Of a DNA stretch of 64,000 nucleotides, positions 45,901 through 55,071 are shown piece after piece. The notes under the pieces are model-generated. The model worked only from the letters and a program-made list of their open reading frames with translations, did no database searches and had not been told where the DNA came from. Made by a program: the position numbers and the translations under genes. The number at the start of each line of letters is the position of its first letter. Position 1 is the stretch's first letter. Source of the stretch: Afipia sp. GAS231 (lineage in GTDB: Bacteria; Pseudomonadota; Alphaproteobacteria; Rhizobiales; Xanthobacteraceae); the NCBI RefSeq assembly GCF_900103365.1, contig NZ_LT629703.1, forward strand, positions 1,364,001 to 1,428,000, given 5' to 3'.

Positions 45901-46437
45901 TTGAAGGAAGCAATCCGCAAGCTGGTACGCCTTGCGCCGGTAACAATCCTGGTCCGTCTTTCGATGTGGGCGATCGGGGCGGCATTACGCGCTGCGAGCG
46001 TCCTGAAAACCGCGGCGCTGTTTCCGCATGCTGCCGAATTGCCGTATTGTCACTGGTCGGTCACCGTGAAAAACGCTGAAAACATCCGGCTTGGACAGGG
46101 TGTCGTGATCGGACCGAAATGCACGCTCGGTGCCACCGGCGGAATTACGCTCGGCGATCATGTCCGGCTTTCGGAAGGAGTCATGATCGAAAGCGCCGGA
46201 CTGGATTTTACCAGAGATCCTCCCTACCCGCACGTGCACCGGCCGATCTTCATCGAAGAGGGAGTCTGGATCGGCGCCCACGCGGTGATCCTGGCGGGCG
46301 TCACCGTGGGCGCCCGCAGCATCGTCGGCGCCGGCGCGGTCGTCAGCCGCTCCGTTCCTGCTGACACGATTGTTGCCGGCACCGGCGTCAACCAGTGGCC
46401 GCGGCAGGAAGGCCGCACTCACCGCGGCGAAAGATAG
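45901..46437 (+). CDS. Left-handed beta-helix acyltransferase (maltose/galactoside acetyltransferase-like)
   Basis: A 178-residue protein that I start at the TTG at 45901, since GGGAGG lies 6 bases upstream and the domain begins directly (KEAIRKLVRLAP). The N-terminal 45 residues include a hydrophobic stretch, perhaps a membrane association helix. LbetaH repeats run from ENIRLGQGVVIGPKCTLG to EEGVWIGAHAVILAGVTVGARSIVGAGAVV. It likely O-acetylates a glycan. Its end overlaps the convergent PhyH gene by about 19 bases. Confidence 0.8.
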   Translation: MKEAIRKLVRLAPVTILVRLSMWAIGAALRAASVLKTAALFPHAAELPYCHWSVTVKNAENIRLGQGVVIGPKCTLGATGGITLGDHVRLSEGVMIESAGLDFTRDPPYPHVHRPIFIEEGVWIGAHAVILAGVTVGARSIVGAGAVVSRSVPADTIVAGTGVNQWPRQEGRTHRGER

Positions 46438-47333
46438 ACCCGGTTGATGAAGGGATCGATGCCGGCGGGCACGCCATTCGCACCGATGCGTCCGACGGGT
46501 TTGTCCGGTCCGTAGATCGAGTTGCGGAGCGAATACAGCACCTGGAACAATAGGCGCGGCTTCCGCGTCGGCGGAACTCCGCGATGGAAACCATAGGTAT
46601 TTTCGAGAAACGCGGTCCCCGCCTTGCCGGTGAACGTGGTGACGCTGGTTTCACCGAAGGCATCCAGGATTTCACTGTCCTGATAGCGGCGGATCTTGGT
46701 CAGCCTGTCGATGCTCTGCGATCCCGGCACGAACATGTGCGGACCCGAAACCTCGTCGACATCGGTCAGATAGCAGAACAACTTGACGAAGCGGATGTCA
46801 TCGACGTCGCGATGAAACAGCTCGGCCTCTTCAGCTTTGCCGTCCTTGTGCGGCATCGACCACCACGCGGTGATCAGGCTGATCGTGGGTTTGGCACCCA
46901 GAAATCCGGAAACGATGCTCAGCACGTTCGGGTCGTTCGCGATATCCAGTACATGCGGCGCGCGAATGATGGCCTCGTTCGAAAAAAAGGCGACATGGGT
47001 CTGCGGCGGCGCATTATCAGGCGCGACAAACTTGCCGAACTCCGGCCGGTAGGGGTCGGCGCATTCGTTGACCGAAAAGAAGGCGTGCATGGCCTGCAGC
47101 TGGTCCGGCTTGATCAGATTGTTCAGAAACAGATAGCCGCGATCTTTCAGGATGGCCGTCTGGGCCGACGTCTCCCCGGTGCCCCTAGCTTCGAAGACCG
47201 GTAATCTGCTGGCGAGACTGTTGGCCTTGCGTTCGCGCGACGGCACGCCGAGAATTTGCCGCTGCGCATAGAACTGCCGATAGCGCTTGTCGGTCAGGAC
47301 TTTCAAACCCCGTGCGAGCTTTTCTTTCAGCAT
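46419..47333 (-). CDS. Phytanoyl-CoA dioxygenase (PhyH) family Fe(II)/2-oxoglutarate oxygenase
   Basis: A 304-residue non-heme iron oxygenase. The iron triad is H174 and D176 in FHRDVDD and H250 in GFHRGVPP, with R260 placed for 2-oxoglutarate. Such enzymes hydroxylate C-H bonds. In a polysaccharide locus the target may be a sugar, a lipid carrier or an acyl substituent; I know of no defined reaction for this one. The gene is convergent with the acyltransferase gene and is preceded by a methyltransferase on the same strand. Confidence 0.8.
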   Translation of the reverse strand: MLKEKLARGLKVLTDKRYRQFYAQRQILGVPSRERKANSLASRLPVFEARGTGETSAQTAILKDRGYLFLNNLIKPDQLQAMHAFFSVNECADPYRPEFGKFVAPDNAPPQTHVAFFSNEAIIRAPHVLDIANDPNVLSIVSGFLGAKPTISLITAWWSMPHKDGKAEEAELFHRDVDDIRFVKLFCYLTDVDEVSGPHMFVPGSQSIDRLTKIRRYQDSEILDAFGETSVTTFTGKAGTAFLENTYGFHRGVPPTRKPRLLFQVLYSLRNSIYGPDKPVGRIGANGVPAGIDPFINRVYLSPR

Positions 47334-47480
47334 TCCGCCTCACCTTGAAAAGTAAAATCCGGGAAGTGAATCTTCCAGCAATCAACCCAGGTTGGCCGCT
47401 TTAACAACGATCGCGCCGAGCCTGTCAATGCGGCGCAACAACCAGAGCACGCGCTCTCCGATACCCCGCCTTGAGCCATA

Positions 47481-48146
47481 TCAAACCGACAAATAAGGGT
47501 TCGGTGGAAAGGCCGTGGCATCGCTCTTGCGGAGCACATCGACCCCGATGGTCTGGTCCGGCTTTGGCACGCCATGCGCCGACGGCGCCATGTTGCGACG
47601 CAGCAATCTATAGGCGGGACTGGCAAGGAAGAAGCGCGAGAATTCCATCTTGTACGACCGTATTCCCGGCCGGTGCGCATAGTCGTTGTAATAGGGAACC
47701 GGTTCGATGAAGTCGTAGATGAGCAGCAGGCCACCTTCCGCCAGCACCCGGTCGGCTTCGGCGACACACCGCAGATGCAGGCGTGGATCGACCAGATAGA
47801 AACAGAAGCCAAACACGACTAGGTCGAACTGCCCGTCCGAGAACGGCAACGCATCGGCGGTCCCGACTTCGAGTGACAGCGATGGAAACCGGGTACGGCC
47901 GTCGGCAACGGCGCTGGCGGAGGGCTCGACGCCAGATCCGGTCGCGCCAAACCGCTCGCAAATGCTGGCGACCCGATATCCGTTGGCGCAACCGATCTCG
48001 AGGACCGATTTTGGCGCAACCCCCATTTCGTCCAGCGTGATGAGGACGATGTCCGGACCCGGTTCGCGCAGATGCTGCAGATTTCGCCCATACCAAGCGT
48101 CGCCCTCGCTGCTGAGAAAAACGTCCTTCTGGCTGCGCTCTGTCAT
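47481..48146 (-). CDS. Class I SAM-dependent methyltransferase (5)
   Basis: A 221-residue methyltransferase from the ATG at 48146. It has the N-terminal segment FLSSEGDAWYGRN, motif I VLEIGCANGYRVASI, GVEPSASA and PFSDGQFDLVVFGFCFYLVD, then LAEGGLLLIYDF. The SSEGDAWYxRN start is often seen in methyltransferases near PseI/NeuB-type genes (from recall), so it may act on the nonulosonic acid pathway to its right. It lies about 150 bases before the PhyH gene on the same strand. Confidence 0.83.
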   Translation of the reverse strand: MTERSQKDVFLSSEGDAWYGRNLQHLREPGPDIVLITLDEMGVAPKSVLEIGCANGYRVASICERFGATGSGVEPSASAVADGRTRFPSLSLEVGTADALPFSDGQFDLVVFGFCFYLVDPRLHLRCVAEADRVLAEGGLLLIYDFIEPVPYYNDYAHRPGIRSYKMEFSRFFLASPAYRLLRRNMAPSAHGVPKPDQTIGVDVLRKSDATAFPPNPYLSV

Positions 48147-48403
48147 GCGTTCCGCGAATTCAACAAATCGAAGGGTTAAGATCGGCAAACCGGTTTCCAA
48201 GCCCGACCTGACCAAATTCTTGTGCCATTTGGGTCATGTTTTGCCAAGCGCCGGAAATACCTATAGGTCACGCAACGCTGCCCATAAACCGGGTTTCGAT
48301 GAAGTCCAGACCGCCTCACCAGCCTCGTACCGCGAGCCAACCGAATGACGCCGACAAAGGCTGTCCCAGTTGAGACCGATGCTTTGACCAGGAGACGCTG
48401 CTC

Positions 48404-49747
48404 TTGAACGGAGACGGCCGATCAGACCACAGGTCGAACGAGGCCGCCCGGACCGTTGCCGGCAAGCTTGGCGGCGTGCCCGATGGGAATACCCTCGTCA
48501 GAATAGCGGTATATTTTGCAAATTTCGGGTTGTCGAAGGCGGCCGCCTATTTGGCGCCGCTGATTCTGGCCGCCTGGCTCGACAGTTCGTCCTATGGCAT
48601 CATCGAATATGCGTGGTCGTGGGCAGCGCTGGTGGCTACGTTGCTAACGTTCGGGATACCCGCCGCAACACCGCAGCTTTCGCTGTTGCGGCGCCCTGTT
48701 CCGGTGTCGGACATACTCGCGCTTTGCGTGGTCGGCCCCGGCCTGCTGCTGACAACGGCAGCGGTGATTGTCATGCTTGTCGCCAAATCGCCAGCGCAAG
48801 CGGTCGTGCTGAGTGCGTGCACCATCGCACTCGCGCAGATAACGCTGAGCTCCTATAGCCGAACGTTCTCGCATCGAAATCTGGCGCTATGGTTCGAAGG
48901 TCTTTCGATCTTCGGAATCGCCGTCGTCGCGCTTTGCCTCGCATTAACTGGAACTGCGGGCCTGTTGCCGCTCGCCATCGTGTCGGCGCTGGTCGCCGTT
49001 GTTTTCGTGATCGGCGCGTTGGCCCTGTTCGCGCGGCTGCGGCAGACCGAACTGACGACCAGGCTGCGCAGCGCCGCCCGCATCGGACTGCCGCTGCTGG
49101 CATTCACGCTCTCTTCGATCTGGGCCTCCGTCTGCGGTCGCGTCTATATCGGCGCATTCCTCGGAACCGAGGACCTCTCGGTTTATTCCGTCGACTTCCG
49201 TGTCGCCTCCGCGCTGCTGATCGTGCACAGCGTCATCGCGACCGGCCTGTTCGCACGTCTCTACAGCATGCCGTCGCGGCAATACGACCGCTTGCTGAGT
49301 TACTATCTCGCGGCCATCGCGTTGGTGGCCGTTGCGATGATTGGGGTCTTCCCCTTGGTTGTCGGCACCTTTCGCTTCCGCTCGATCGGAACGGACAATA
49401 TCAACGCGGCGATCCAGCTTTTTCCGATTGTAATGCTGCAGGTCTACGCCTGGGGAGCCTGGGCATCGCTTGAGATGCGGCTTGCGCGGACCAGACGGTC
49501 GTCACCCGCTGCTCGAAAGACCATCACCCTCATGCTTGCGATTGCAGCGATACTGGCCGGTCTCGGCACGCAGGGACTGCTCACGCTAACGCTCTGCACG
49601 TTCCTGGTTGCCTTGCAGATGCTGGGCGGCGTCGCGGTTCAACTCTGGACGCTGTGGCGGCGCGGCGCAAAAATGCCTTTTTCAGCAATTGTGTTCGCGT
49701 TTGGTGCGGTTGTGATCGCACTCAGCTCCCAGATTGCCGCAAAATGA
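48404..49747 (+). CDS. Wzx-like polysaccharide flippase (2)
   Basis: A 447-residue membrane protein with about 12 hydrophobic segments, such as FGLSKAAAYLAPLILAAWL followed by GIIEYAWSWAALVATLLTFG, in the pattern of Wzx-type transporters. The frame starts at a TTG (48404), with AGGAGA about 9 bases upstream. It is shorter and unrelated in detail to the first flippase at 40.8-42.4 kb. It heads the plus-strand run that makes the nonulosonic acid, so it may flip that glycan. Confidence 0.82.
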   Translation: MNGDGRSDHRSNEAARTVAGKLGGVPDGNTLVRIAVYFANFGLSKAAAYLAPLILAAWLDSSSYGIIEYAWSWAALVATLLTFGIPAATPQLSLLRRPVPVSDILALCVVGPGLLLTTAAVIVMLVAKSPAQAVVLSACTIALAQITLSSYSRTFSHRNLALWFEGLSIFGIAVVALCLALTGTAGLLPLAIVSALVAVVFVIGALALFARLRQTELTTRLRSAARIGLPLLAFTLSSIWASVCGRVYIGAFLGTEDLSVYSVDFRVASALLIVHSVIATGLFARLYSMPSRQYDRLLSYYLAAIALVAVAMIGVFPLVVGTFRFRSIGTDNINAAIQLFPIVMLQVYAWGAWASLEMRLARTRRSSPAARKTITLMLAIAAILAGLGTQGLLTLTLCTFLVALQMLGGVAVQLWTLWRRGAKMPFSAIVFAFGAVVIALSSQIAAK

Positions 49748-49845
49748 GCTGACTAAATTCCAACGAAGCCAGTCGGGATCGATACATTTCAGCTTTCAAA
49801 GCGCGAAAATCGGCAATAGTACTTTCGTGCCCCGCTGGTCAGGGG

Positions 49846-50937
49846 TTGGGCAACAACATTCGCAACTCAACGGTGTCTTGTTTGCAAACTAGTCGGGTCG
49901 GTATTCGGGCCAGCGCCAGCAACAAGATTGGTGGCGGGCACATCGTGAGGTGCACGACGCTGGCTTCGGCGCTCGCAAGATTTGGCGCGTCCTGCAGCTT
50001 CTATTCGGATACCGAGACGCTTGGATTTATCCCGCAGGAACCGGCAATCGAGCTCATTGGCGACAGCCAGATCGACGACAAGCTGGTCCATGGCCGGTTC
50101 GGAAAATTCGATATCTTCATCTGCGACCACTACGGACTGGATGCAAGGTTCGAGCGCGCCCTGCGCCCCAATGCTGGGGTATTGGTCGTCATCGATGATT
50201 TGGCCGATCGGCCGCATGATTGCGATTTGCTGGTCGATATGACGCTGAACCGGCCAGGTTCCGTTTACGACGGCCTGCTTCCAAGGTACGCATCCGTACT
50301 CGCGGGGGTCCGGTACGCTCTGGTCCGGGAGGAATTTTCGGCACTTCGCCCGCAAAGTCTCGCCCGTCGCGGCAGCGGCAGAGTCGAACGTATTCTGATT
50401 TCGTTCGGCTTGACGGATCCGGACGGCCTGTGTGCCCAGACTGTCGACCTCGTTCGCGAGATTTGCAGCAAGCTGCCGGATTTCAAGACCGCAGACATCA
50501 TGATCGGATCGCAATCGGATCAGCTTGCCGACTTGCACCGGCACATAAACGGCGACGCGCGCTTCAACGTTCATGTCGGCGCCAGGAATCCATCCGCTAT
50601 CATGGCGCAGGCGGATATTGCGATCGGTGCCGGCGGGACGACGTCGTGGGAACGCTGTTGCCTGGGTTTACCGACAATTCTCGTCTCGATTGCCGATAAC
50701 CAGCAAGCCATCGCAGCGGCCCTTGAGGCAGCCGGCGCCGTGGTTCTGCTGCCTTCGCGTGAATCCTTTCGCGCCGATCTTCCGACGGTGCTGGCGGGGC
50801 TTGCACGAAGTCCCGCCGCAGTCTTGGATCTGGGTGTTGCGGCGGCCGGAATATGCGATGGACGCGGCGCCGAGCGCGTTGCCGAATACATTTTTGATCT
50901 CTATGAGCGCAAGCGCACGCGCGCCGAAAGGGACTAA
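49846..50937 (+). CDS. pseG: UDP-2,4-diacetamido-2,4,6-trideoxy-beta-L-altropyranose hydrolase, PseG/SpsG-like
   Basis: A 363-residue GT-B-fold hydrolase that releases UDP from the altrose-configured intermediate in pseudaminic acid synthesis. Seen are the glycine-rich loop with catalytic-type His (GGGHIVRC, H32), ICDHYGLDA, VVIDDLADR, DLLVDMTLNR, ILISFGLTDPDG and AIGAGGTTSWERCCLGLPTI. The frame starts at a TTG (49846) following AGGGG. The next gene is only 3 bases away. If the 7-position carries formyl rather than acetyl, this hydrolase must accept that variant. Confidence 0.88.
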   Translation: MGNNIRNSTVSCLQTSRVGIRASASNKIGGGHIVRCTTLASALARFGASCSFYSDTETLGFIPQEPAIELIGDSQIDDKLVHGRFGKFDIFICDHYGLDARFERALRPNAGVLVVIDDLADRPHDCDLLVDMTLNRPGSVYDGLLPRYASVLAGVRYALVREEFSALRPQSLARRGSGRVERILISFGLTDPDGLCAQTVDLVREICSKLPDFKTADIMIGSQSDQLADLHRHINGDARFNVHVGARNPSAIMAQADIAIGAGGTTSWERCCLGLPTILVSIADNQQAIAAALEAAGAVVLLPSRESFRADLPTVLAGLARSPAAVLDLGVAAAGICDGRGAERVAEYIFDLYERKRTRAERD

Positions 50938-50940
50938 GAA

Positions 50941-51585
50941 ATGCCGCTGAGGGTTCACGTACTTTGTGCAGAAGGACACCCGGTCGTAGCGTCTCTTCTA
51001 CGTTGGAAAGAAAATCAGGAGACGAACAAAGTCGACGTGATCTTTCGGCCCGAGGATGCGCGAGGCGGCGACATCCTCTTCCTGATTTCATGCCCTTTCA
51101 TCATCGATGACAATATCCGCTCTCGATACGGAAAAACACTGATCGTTCATGCCTCCGATCTTCCGATTGGACGAGGATGGTCGCCGATGGTCTGGGAGGT
51201 GATTCAGGGTGCCAAATCAATCACCGTGACGCTGCTCGAAGCTGCGGAAAAGATCGATAGCGGCGCAATCTGGAAGAAGCAGAACTTTCAGATCGCAGAT
51301 CATGAACTATACGACGAGATCAACGAAAAGCTTTTCGGTATTACATGCGAGTTGATGAACTTTGCAGTCGTCAATTTCCGTACCGTCATTCCAGTCCCGC
51401 AGGATGATCGAGCCCCCTCCTACCATCGCAAACGAACGCCTAACGACAGCAAAATCGATCCGGATCGAAGCATTCGGGAACAGTTCGATCTACTGAGAAT
51501 TTGTGACCCTTTGCGCTTCCCCGCATTCTTTGAACTGAATGGCCAAATGTATGATATCGAGATACGAAAACGACCGCGAAGCTAG
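50941..51585 (+). CDS. Formyltransferase-family protein in the PseH position
   Basis: A 214-residue protein with the N10-formyl-THF-dependent formyltransferase fold. The core is IVHASDLPIGRGWSPMVW, with H70, and later KIDSGAIW, with D106; these fit the catalytic His and Asp of methionyl-tRNA or sugar N-formyltransferases. The Asn of the usual N-x-H motif is replaced by Ile68. The gene is 3 bases after pseG and before pseI, exactly where PseH (N-acetyltransferase) is often found. I infer formylation of the 4-amino group of the PseC product, giving a 7-N-formyl pseudaminic acid. It is too short and differently placed to be tRNA formyltransferase. Confidence 0.75.
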   Translation: MPLRVHVLCAEGHPVVASLLRWKENQETNKVDVIFRPEDARGGDILFLISCPFIIDDNIRSRYGKTLIVHASDLPIGRGWSPMVWEVIQGAKSITVTLLEAAEKIDSGAIWKKQNFQIADHELYDEINEKLFGITCELMNFAVVNFRTVIPVPQDDRAPSYHRKRTPNDSKIDPDRSIREQFDLLRICDPLRFPAFFELNGQMYDIEIRKRPRS

Positions 51586-51740
51586 GACCAGCGCCTCAAA
51601 ACAGTTGGTGTCTCCGGGCTAAAGAGGTATAAGTGCCGAACATGAAATGAACTCCATGTCAGCGCACCCGGAATCTAGCTACCGAAGCGAGTAGAGTTTG
51701 CCGGGAGTCGCGTTGTCATCGATATGACGCGGTATCCTCG

Positions 51741-52799
51741 ATGGCTTCCAAAACTGCGACGTTTGAGATAGCGGGACGGCCGATAGGCCCAGACTACCCA
51801 CCCTACATTATTGCAGAGATATCGGCGAACCACCAAGGAAAGTTGGAGAAGGCTCTCGACTTGCTGGAGGCTGCGGCTGCGACCGGAGCCGACGCGATCA
51901 AGATTCAAACCTACACGGCCAACACCATCACCATCCCTCACGAAGGCGACGACTTTCGTATCAAGGGAGGGCTATGGGACGGATATCTGCTTTACGATCT
52001 CTACAAGGAAGCGGAAACGCCTTACGAGTGGCACGCGGCCTTGTTTGCCAAGGCGCGTCAGCTTGGTATCACGCTGTTCTCGACCCCGTTTGACGAGACG
52101 GCAGTCGATCTGCTCGCCGGCCTTGATGCGCCTGCCTACAAGATCGCTTCCTTCGAAGTCATCGATCTGCCCTTGATCGCGTATGCGGCAAAGCATGGCA
52201 AGCCGATAATCATCTCAACCGGCATGGCCGATCTCGGCGAGATCCAGGAAGCCGTGGAAACCGCGAGAAGCAATGGCGCCGGCGGGGTTGCGCTGCTGCA
52301 TTGTACAAGCGCCTATCCCGCGCCGATTGAAGAGGCCAACGTGCGTACTGTCGCACATCTCGGAGCGGCGTTCGGCGCCGTATCGGGGCTTTCCGATCAC
52401 GCACCAGGGTCGGCCGCTTGTGTCGCATCGATTGTGCTGGGCGGTTCCATCATCGAAAAACACTTTACGATTTCACGCGCCGAAGGCGGCCCGGACGCTG
52501 CGTTTTCACTTGAGCCACACGAATTCAGGAGGCTTGTCGATGATTGCAGGTCCGCTTGGTCTGCGCTCGGCACGGTCGGCTACAGTCTGACCCAAAGCGA
52601 AAAAGGCAGCACACGATTTCGCCGGTCGATCTACGCGGTCAAGCCGATCAAGGCGGGGCAACTTCTGACGAACGAGAACGTTCGTTCGATAAGACCGGGA
52701 TTCGGGCTTCCGCCAAAATATTTGCCTGAGATTATCGGACGCACGGCCGCCCGTGACATAGCCTATGGCGAACCGCTAACGTGGTCGGCGATCGCTTGA
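51741..52799 (+). CDS. pseI: Pseudaminic acid synthase (NeuB family)
   Basis: A 352-residue enzyme condensing the 2,4-diamino-altrose sugar with phosphoenolpyruvate. The TIM-barrel part has IIAEISANHQGKLEKAL, KIQTYTANTITI (the QTYT pattern is PseI-like, while NeuB has QTFK), STPFDETAVD, YKIASFEV and LSDHAPG, then EKHFTISR. The C-terminal SAF/antifreeze-like domain runs from about residue 290 (RRSIYAVKPIKAGQLL). It lies about 155 bases after the formyltransferase gene. Confidence 0.92.
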   Translation: MASKTATFEIAGRPIGPDYPPYIIAEISANHQGKLEKALDLLEAAAATGADAIKIQTYTANTITIPHEGDDFRIKGGLWDGYLLYDLYKEAETPYEWHAALFAKARQLGITLFSTPFDETAVDLLAGLDAPAYKIASFEVIDLPLIAYAAKHGKPIIISTGMADLGEIQEAVETARSNGAGGVALLHCTSAYPAPIEEANVRTVAHLGAAFGAVSGLSDHAPGSAACVASIVLGGSIIEKHFTISRAEGGPDAAFSLEPHEFRRLVDDCRSAWSALGTVGYSLTQSEKGSTRFRRSIYAVKPIKAGQLLTNENVRSIRPGFGLPPKYLPEIIGRTAARDIAYGEPLTWSAIA

Positions 52800-52855
52800 T
52801 AACAACAACGTAACTCCCGCACTCGTCCGGACCTCGTAGTCTTCGGTGGATCAAC

Positions 52856-54145
52856 ATGTCAATTCGCTACGCCAAATCGGAAGAATTTCTTGCCCGCGCC
52901 CGGCACTCGATACCTCTGGGAGCGCAGACCTTCTCGAAGAGCGTTACCCAGTATCCGTTCGGCGTATCGCCGTATTTCGTTACGCGCGGAAAAGGATCGA
53001 AGGTTTGGGACATCGATGGCAACGAATACATCGATTTCATCAATGGGCTCTGTTCCGTGACGCTTGGCTATTCCGATGCGGACGTCAACGCAGCCGTGGC
53101 AACCCAGCTTGAGGACGGCACGATCTACTCGCTCTCTCACCCGCTCGAAACCGAAGTCGCCGAGCTGTTGTGCGAGATCATTCCAAGCGCGGAGATGGTT
53201 CGCTTCGGAAAGAACGGATCCGATGCGACCGCCGGCGCCGTGCGCATCGCCCGCGCTTTCACCGGTCGCGACCACGTGCTGACCTGCGGCTACCATGGCT
53301 GGCAGGACTGGTACATTGGCGGGACCGCCCGCAACAAGGGCGTGCCGCAGGCGAGCCGCGACCTGACGCACGCCTTCCCCTACAACGACCTGCCTGCCCT
53401 CGAGAAAATGCTCGCGCAGTTCAAGGACGGGGTTGCCGCGGTCATCATGGAGCCGATGAACGTGGCGCAGCCCGAGCCCGGGTACCTTGAAGGCGTAAAG
53501 GCGCTCACGCACGCCGCAGGCGCGCTTCTGGTGTTCGACGAGACGATAACGGGCTTTCGCTACGCGCTCGGTGGCGCGCAGGAACTGTTCAACGTTGCCC
53601 CCGATATCACGACTCTCGGCAAGGGCATTGCGAACGGCTTTCCACTCTCGGCCGTATGCGGCCGCCGCGACGTGATGCAGGAAATGGAAGAGGTGTTCTT
53701 TTCCTTCACCATGGGCGGCGAGACCCTGTCGCTGGCCGCCGCCAAGGCAACGATCGCAAAACTCCGGCGCGAGCCCGTCATCGCAACAATGCGCAAGCGC
53801 GGATCGCGCATCCTGACCGAGGTGACGAAGCTGATCGACAAGCACGGCATCGGTCACTTCACCTCAACGAGCGGCGATCCCACATGGTCGTTTCTGTTGT
53901 TCAGGGATTTGGAGGGAACCAACGCGTTCGAGATCAAGACGCTCTGGATGCAGGAGATGATGGAACGCGGGCTCCTATCCGTCGGCACGCACAATATCAG
54001 CTATGCCCACAGCGAAGCGGACGTCGATGCGCTGGTCGCGGCTTACGACGCCATCTTCCCCATCCTGCGGCAAGCCGTCGATCACCGCGCGATCCGTCAA
54101 TACCTCAAATGCGAGCCGCTGGAGCCGCTGTTCCGCGTTCGCTGA
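52856..54145 (+). CDS. Class III PLP aminotransferase (glutamate-1-semialdehyde aminomutase-like)
   Basis: A 429-residue fold-type I aminotransferase of class III. Seen are DIDGNEYIDF, VRFGKNGSDATAGAVRIAR, the pyridoxal pocket YHGWQDWY, FDETITGFR and the lysine in TLGKGIANGFPLS (K256). It is not likely the heme-pathway HemL, as it lies inside a pseI-spsF operon and differs in its C-terminal part. It may aminate a carbonyl made by the aldo/keto reductase that starts 16 bases later. The actual substrate is unknown. Confidence 0.82.
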   Translation: MSIRYAKSEEFLARARHSIPLGAQTFSKSVTQYPFGVSPYFVTRGKGSKVWDIDGNEYIDFINGLCSVTLGYSDADVNAAVATQLEDGTIYSLSHPLETEVAELLCEIIPSAEMVRFGKNGSDATAGAVRIARAFTGRDHVLTCGYHGWQDWYIGGTARNKGVPQASRDLTHAFPYNDLPALEKMLAQFKDGVAAVIMEPMNVAQPEPGYLEGVKALTHAAGALLVFDETITGFRYALGGAQELFNVAPDITTLGKGIANGFPLSAVCGRRDVMQEMEEVFFSFTMGGETLSLAAAKATIAKLRREPVIATMRKRGSRILTEVTKLIDKHGIGHFTSTSGDPTWSFLLFRDLEGTNAFEIKTLWMQEMMERGLLSVGTHNISYAHSEADVDALVAAYDAIFPILRQAVDHRAIRQYLKCEPLEPLFRVR

Positions 54146-54161
54146 CGGCAACGCTCCCGGC

Positions 54162-55052
54162 ATGATCGCGCAGCGCGATACCAAAATCTCCTCCGTGCCC
54201 AGAATTGGACTGGGCACGGTGCAATTTGGAATCGACTACGGCGTTTCCAATACGGCCGGCCAGGTTTCGCCGTCCGAAGTATCCGGCATTCTTGTGACCG
54301 CTGGTGATGCCGGCATCAAGGTGCTCGACACCGCCGCCAGCTATGGCAATGCGGAAGAGGTTCTTGGGCGCGCGCTACATCCCGGTGATCGCTTTACCAT
54401 CGTGACCAAGACGCTGCCGCTGAGCCACGGTCTCGAACAGGTCGAAAGCCGGGCGCGGCGTTCGCTGGAATTTCTCGGCACGAAAACGGCCGACGCCATT
54501 CTCGTGCACGCCGCCCAGGACCTGTTGGGGCCCGATGGACCTCGCCTCTGGGCGATGCTGCAGCGGCTGCGCGACGAAGGCCTGTTCAGGCGGATCGGCA
54601 TCTCCGCTTACTTCGCCGATGGCCCGCTGCAACTGGCGCGGCAATACCGGCCCGACCTCATGCAGATTCCCTTCAGCCTGCTCGATCAGCGCCTGCTGCA
54701 GAACGGCGAGATGGCGTCGCTGAAAGAGCTCGGCGTCGAAATTCACGTCCGCTCGATCTTCCTGCAGGGGCTCCTGATGATGGATCCTGCAAAACTCCCG
54801 GCCAGCCTGACCCACGCCGGCCCCGCGCTGGCGGCCACCCGCGCCCGGATCGGGGAGGCTGGGCTCACCCCGGTGACGGCGGCGATCGGATTTACGCTTG
54901 CCCGCCGCGAGGTCGATATCGCCGTCGTCGGCGTCACCAAACGCGACGAACTATCGGAGATCGTGACCGCGGCAGCCGCAGACCTTCCCGAGTTCGACTG
55001 GCCGGCCTGCGCGATCGACGACGCGATCACCCTCACCCCATCCCGCTGGTAG
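54162..55052 (+). CDS. Aldo/keto reductase in the nonulosonic acid operon
   Basis: A 296-residue TIM-barrel oxidoreductase from the ATG at 54162. The N-terminus has RIGLGTVQFGIDYGVSN, then the catalytic Asp and Tyr pattern DTAASYGNAEEVLG, FTIVTKTLP with the catalytic-type Lys, and ILVHAAQDLL. The C-terminal VVGVTKRDELSEIV binds NADP phosphate. It lies between the class III aminotransferase and the cytidylyltransferase. I infer a ketone or alcohol conversion on the nonulosonic acid or its precursor. Confidence 0.82.
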   Translation: MIAQRDTKISSVPRIGLGTVQFGIDYGVSNTAGQVSPSEVSGILVTAGDAGIKVLDTAASYGNAEEVLGRALHPGDRFTIVTKTLPLSHGLEQVESRARRSLEFLGTKTADAILVHAAQDLLGPDGPRLWAMLQRLRDEGLFRRIGISAYFADGPLQLARQYRPDLMQIPFSLLDQRLLQNGEMASLKELGVEIHVRSIFLQGLLMMDPAKLPASLTHAGPALAATRARIGEAGLTPVTAAIGFTLARREVDIAVVGVTKRDELSEIVTAAAADLPEFDWPACAIDDAITLTPSRW

Positions 55053-55071
55053 CCCGAATACGAGAACGCCC

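Noticed and set aside
50941..51585. Methionyl-tRNA formyltransferase (Fmt)
   Set aside because: At 214 residues it is much shorter than Fmt (about 310), lacks the C-terminal tRNA-binding domain and the N-x-H Asn, and is 3 bases from pseG rather than beside def.
52856..54145. Housekeeping HemL (glutamate-1-semialdehyde aminomutase)
   Set aside because: The family fold fits, but the gene sits inside the pseI-spsF run with an aldo/keto reductase and no tetrapyrrole gene is near, so a sugar-related role is more likely.
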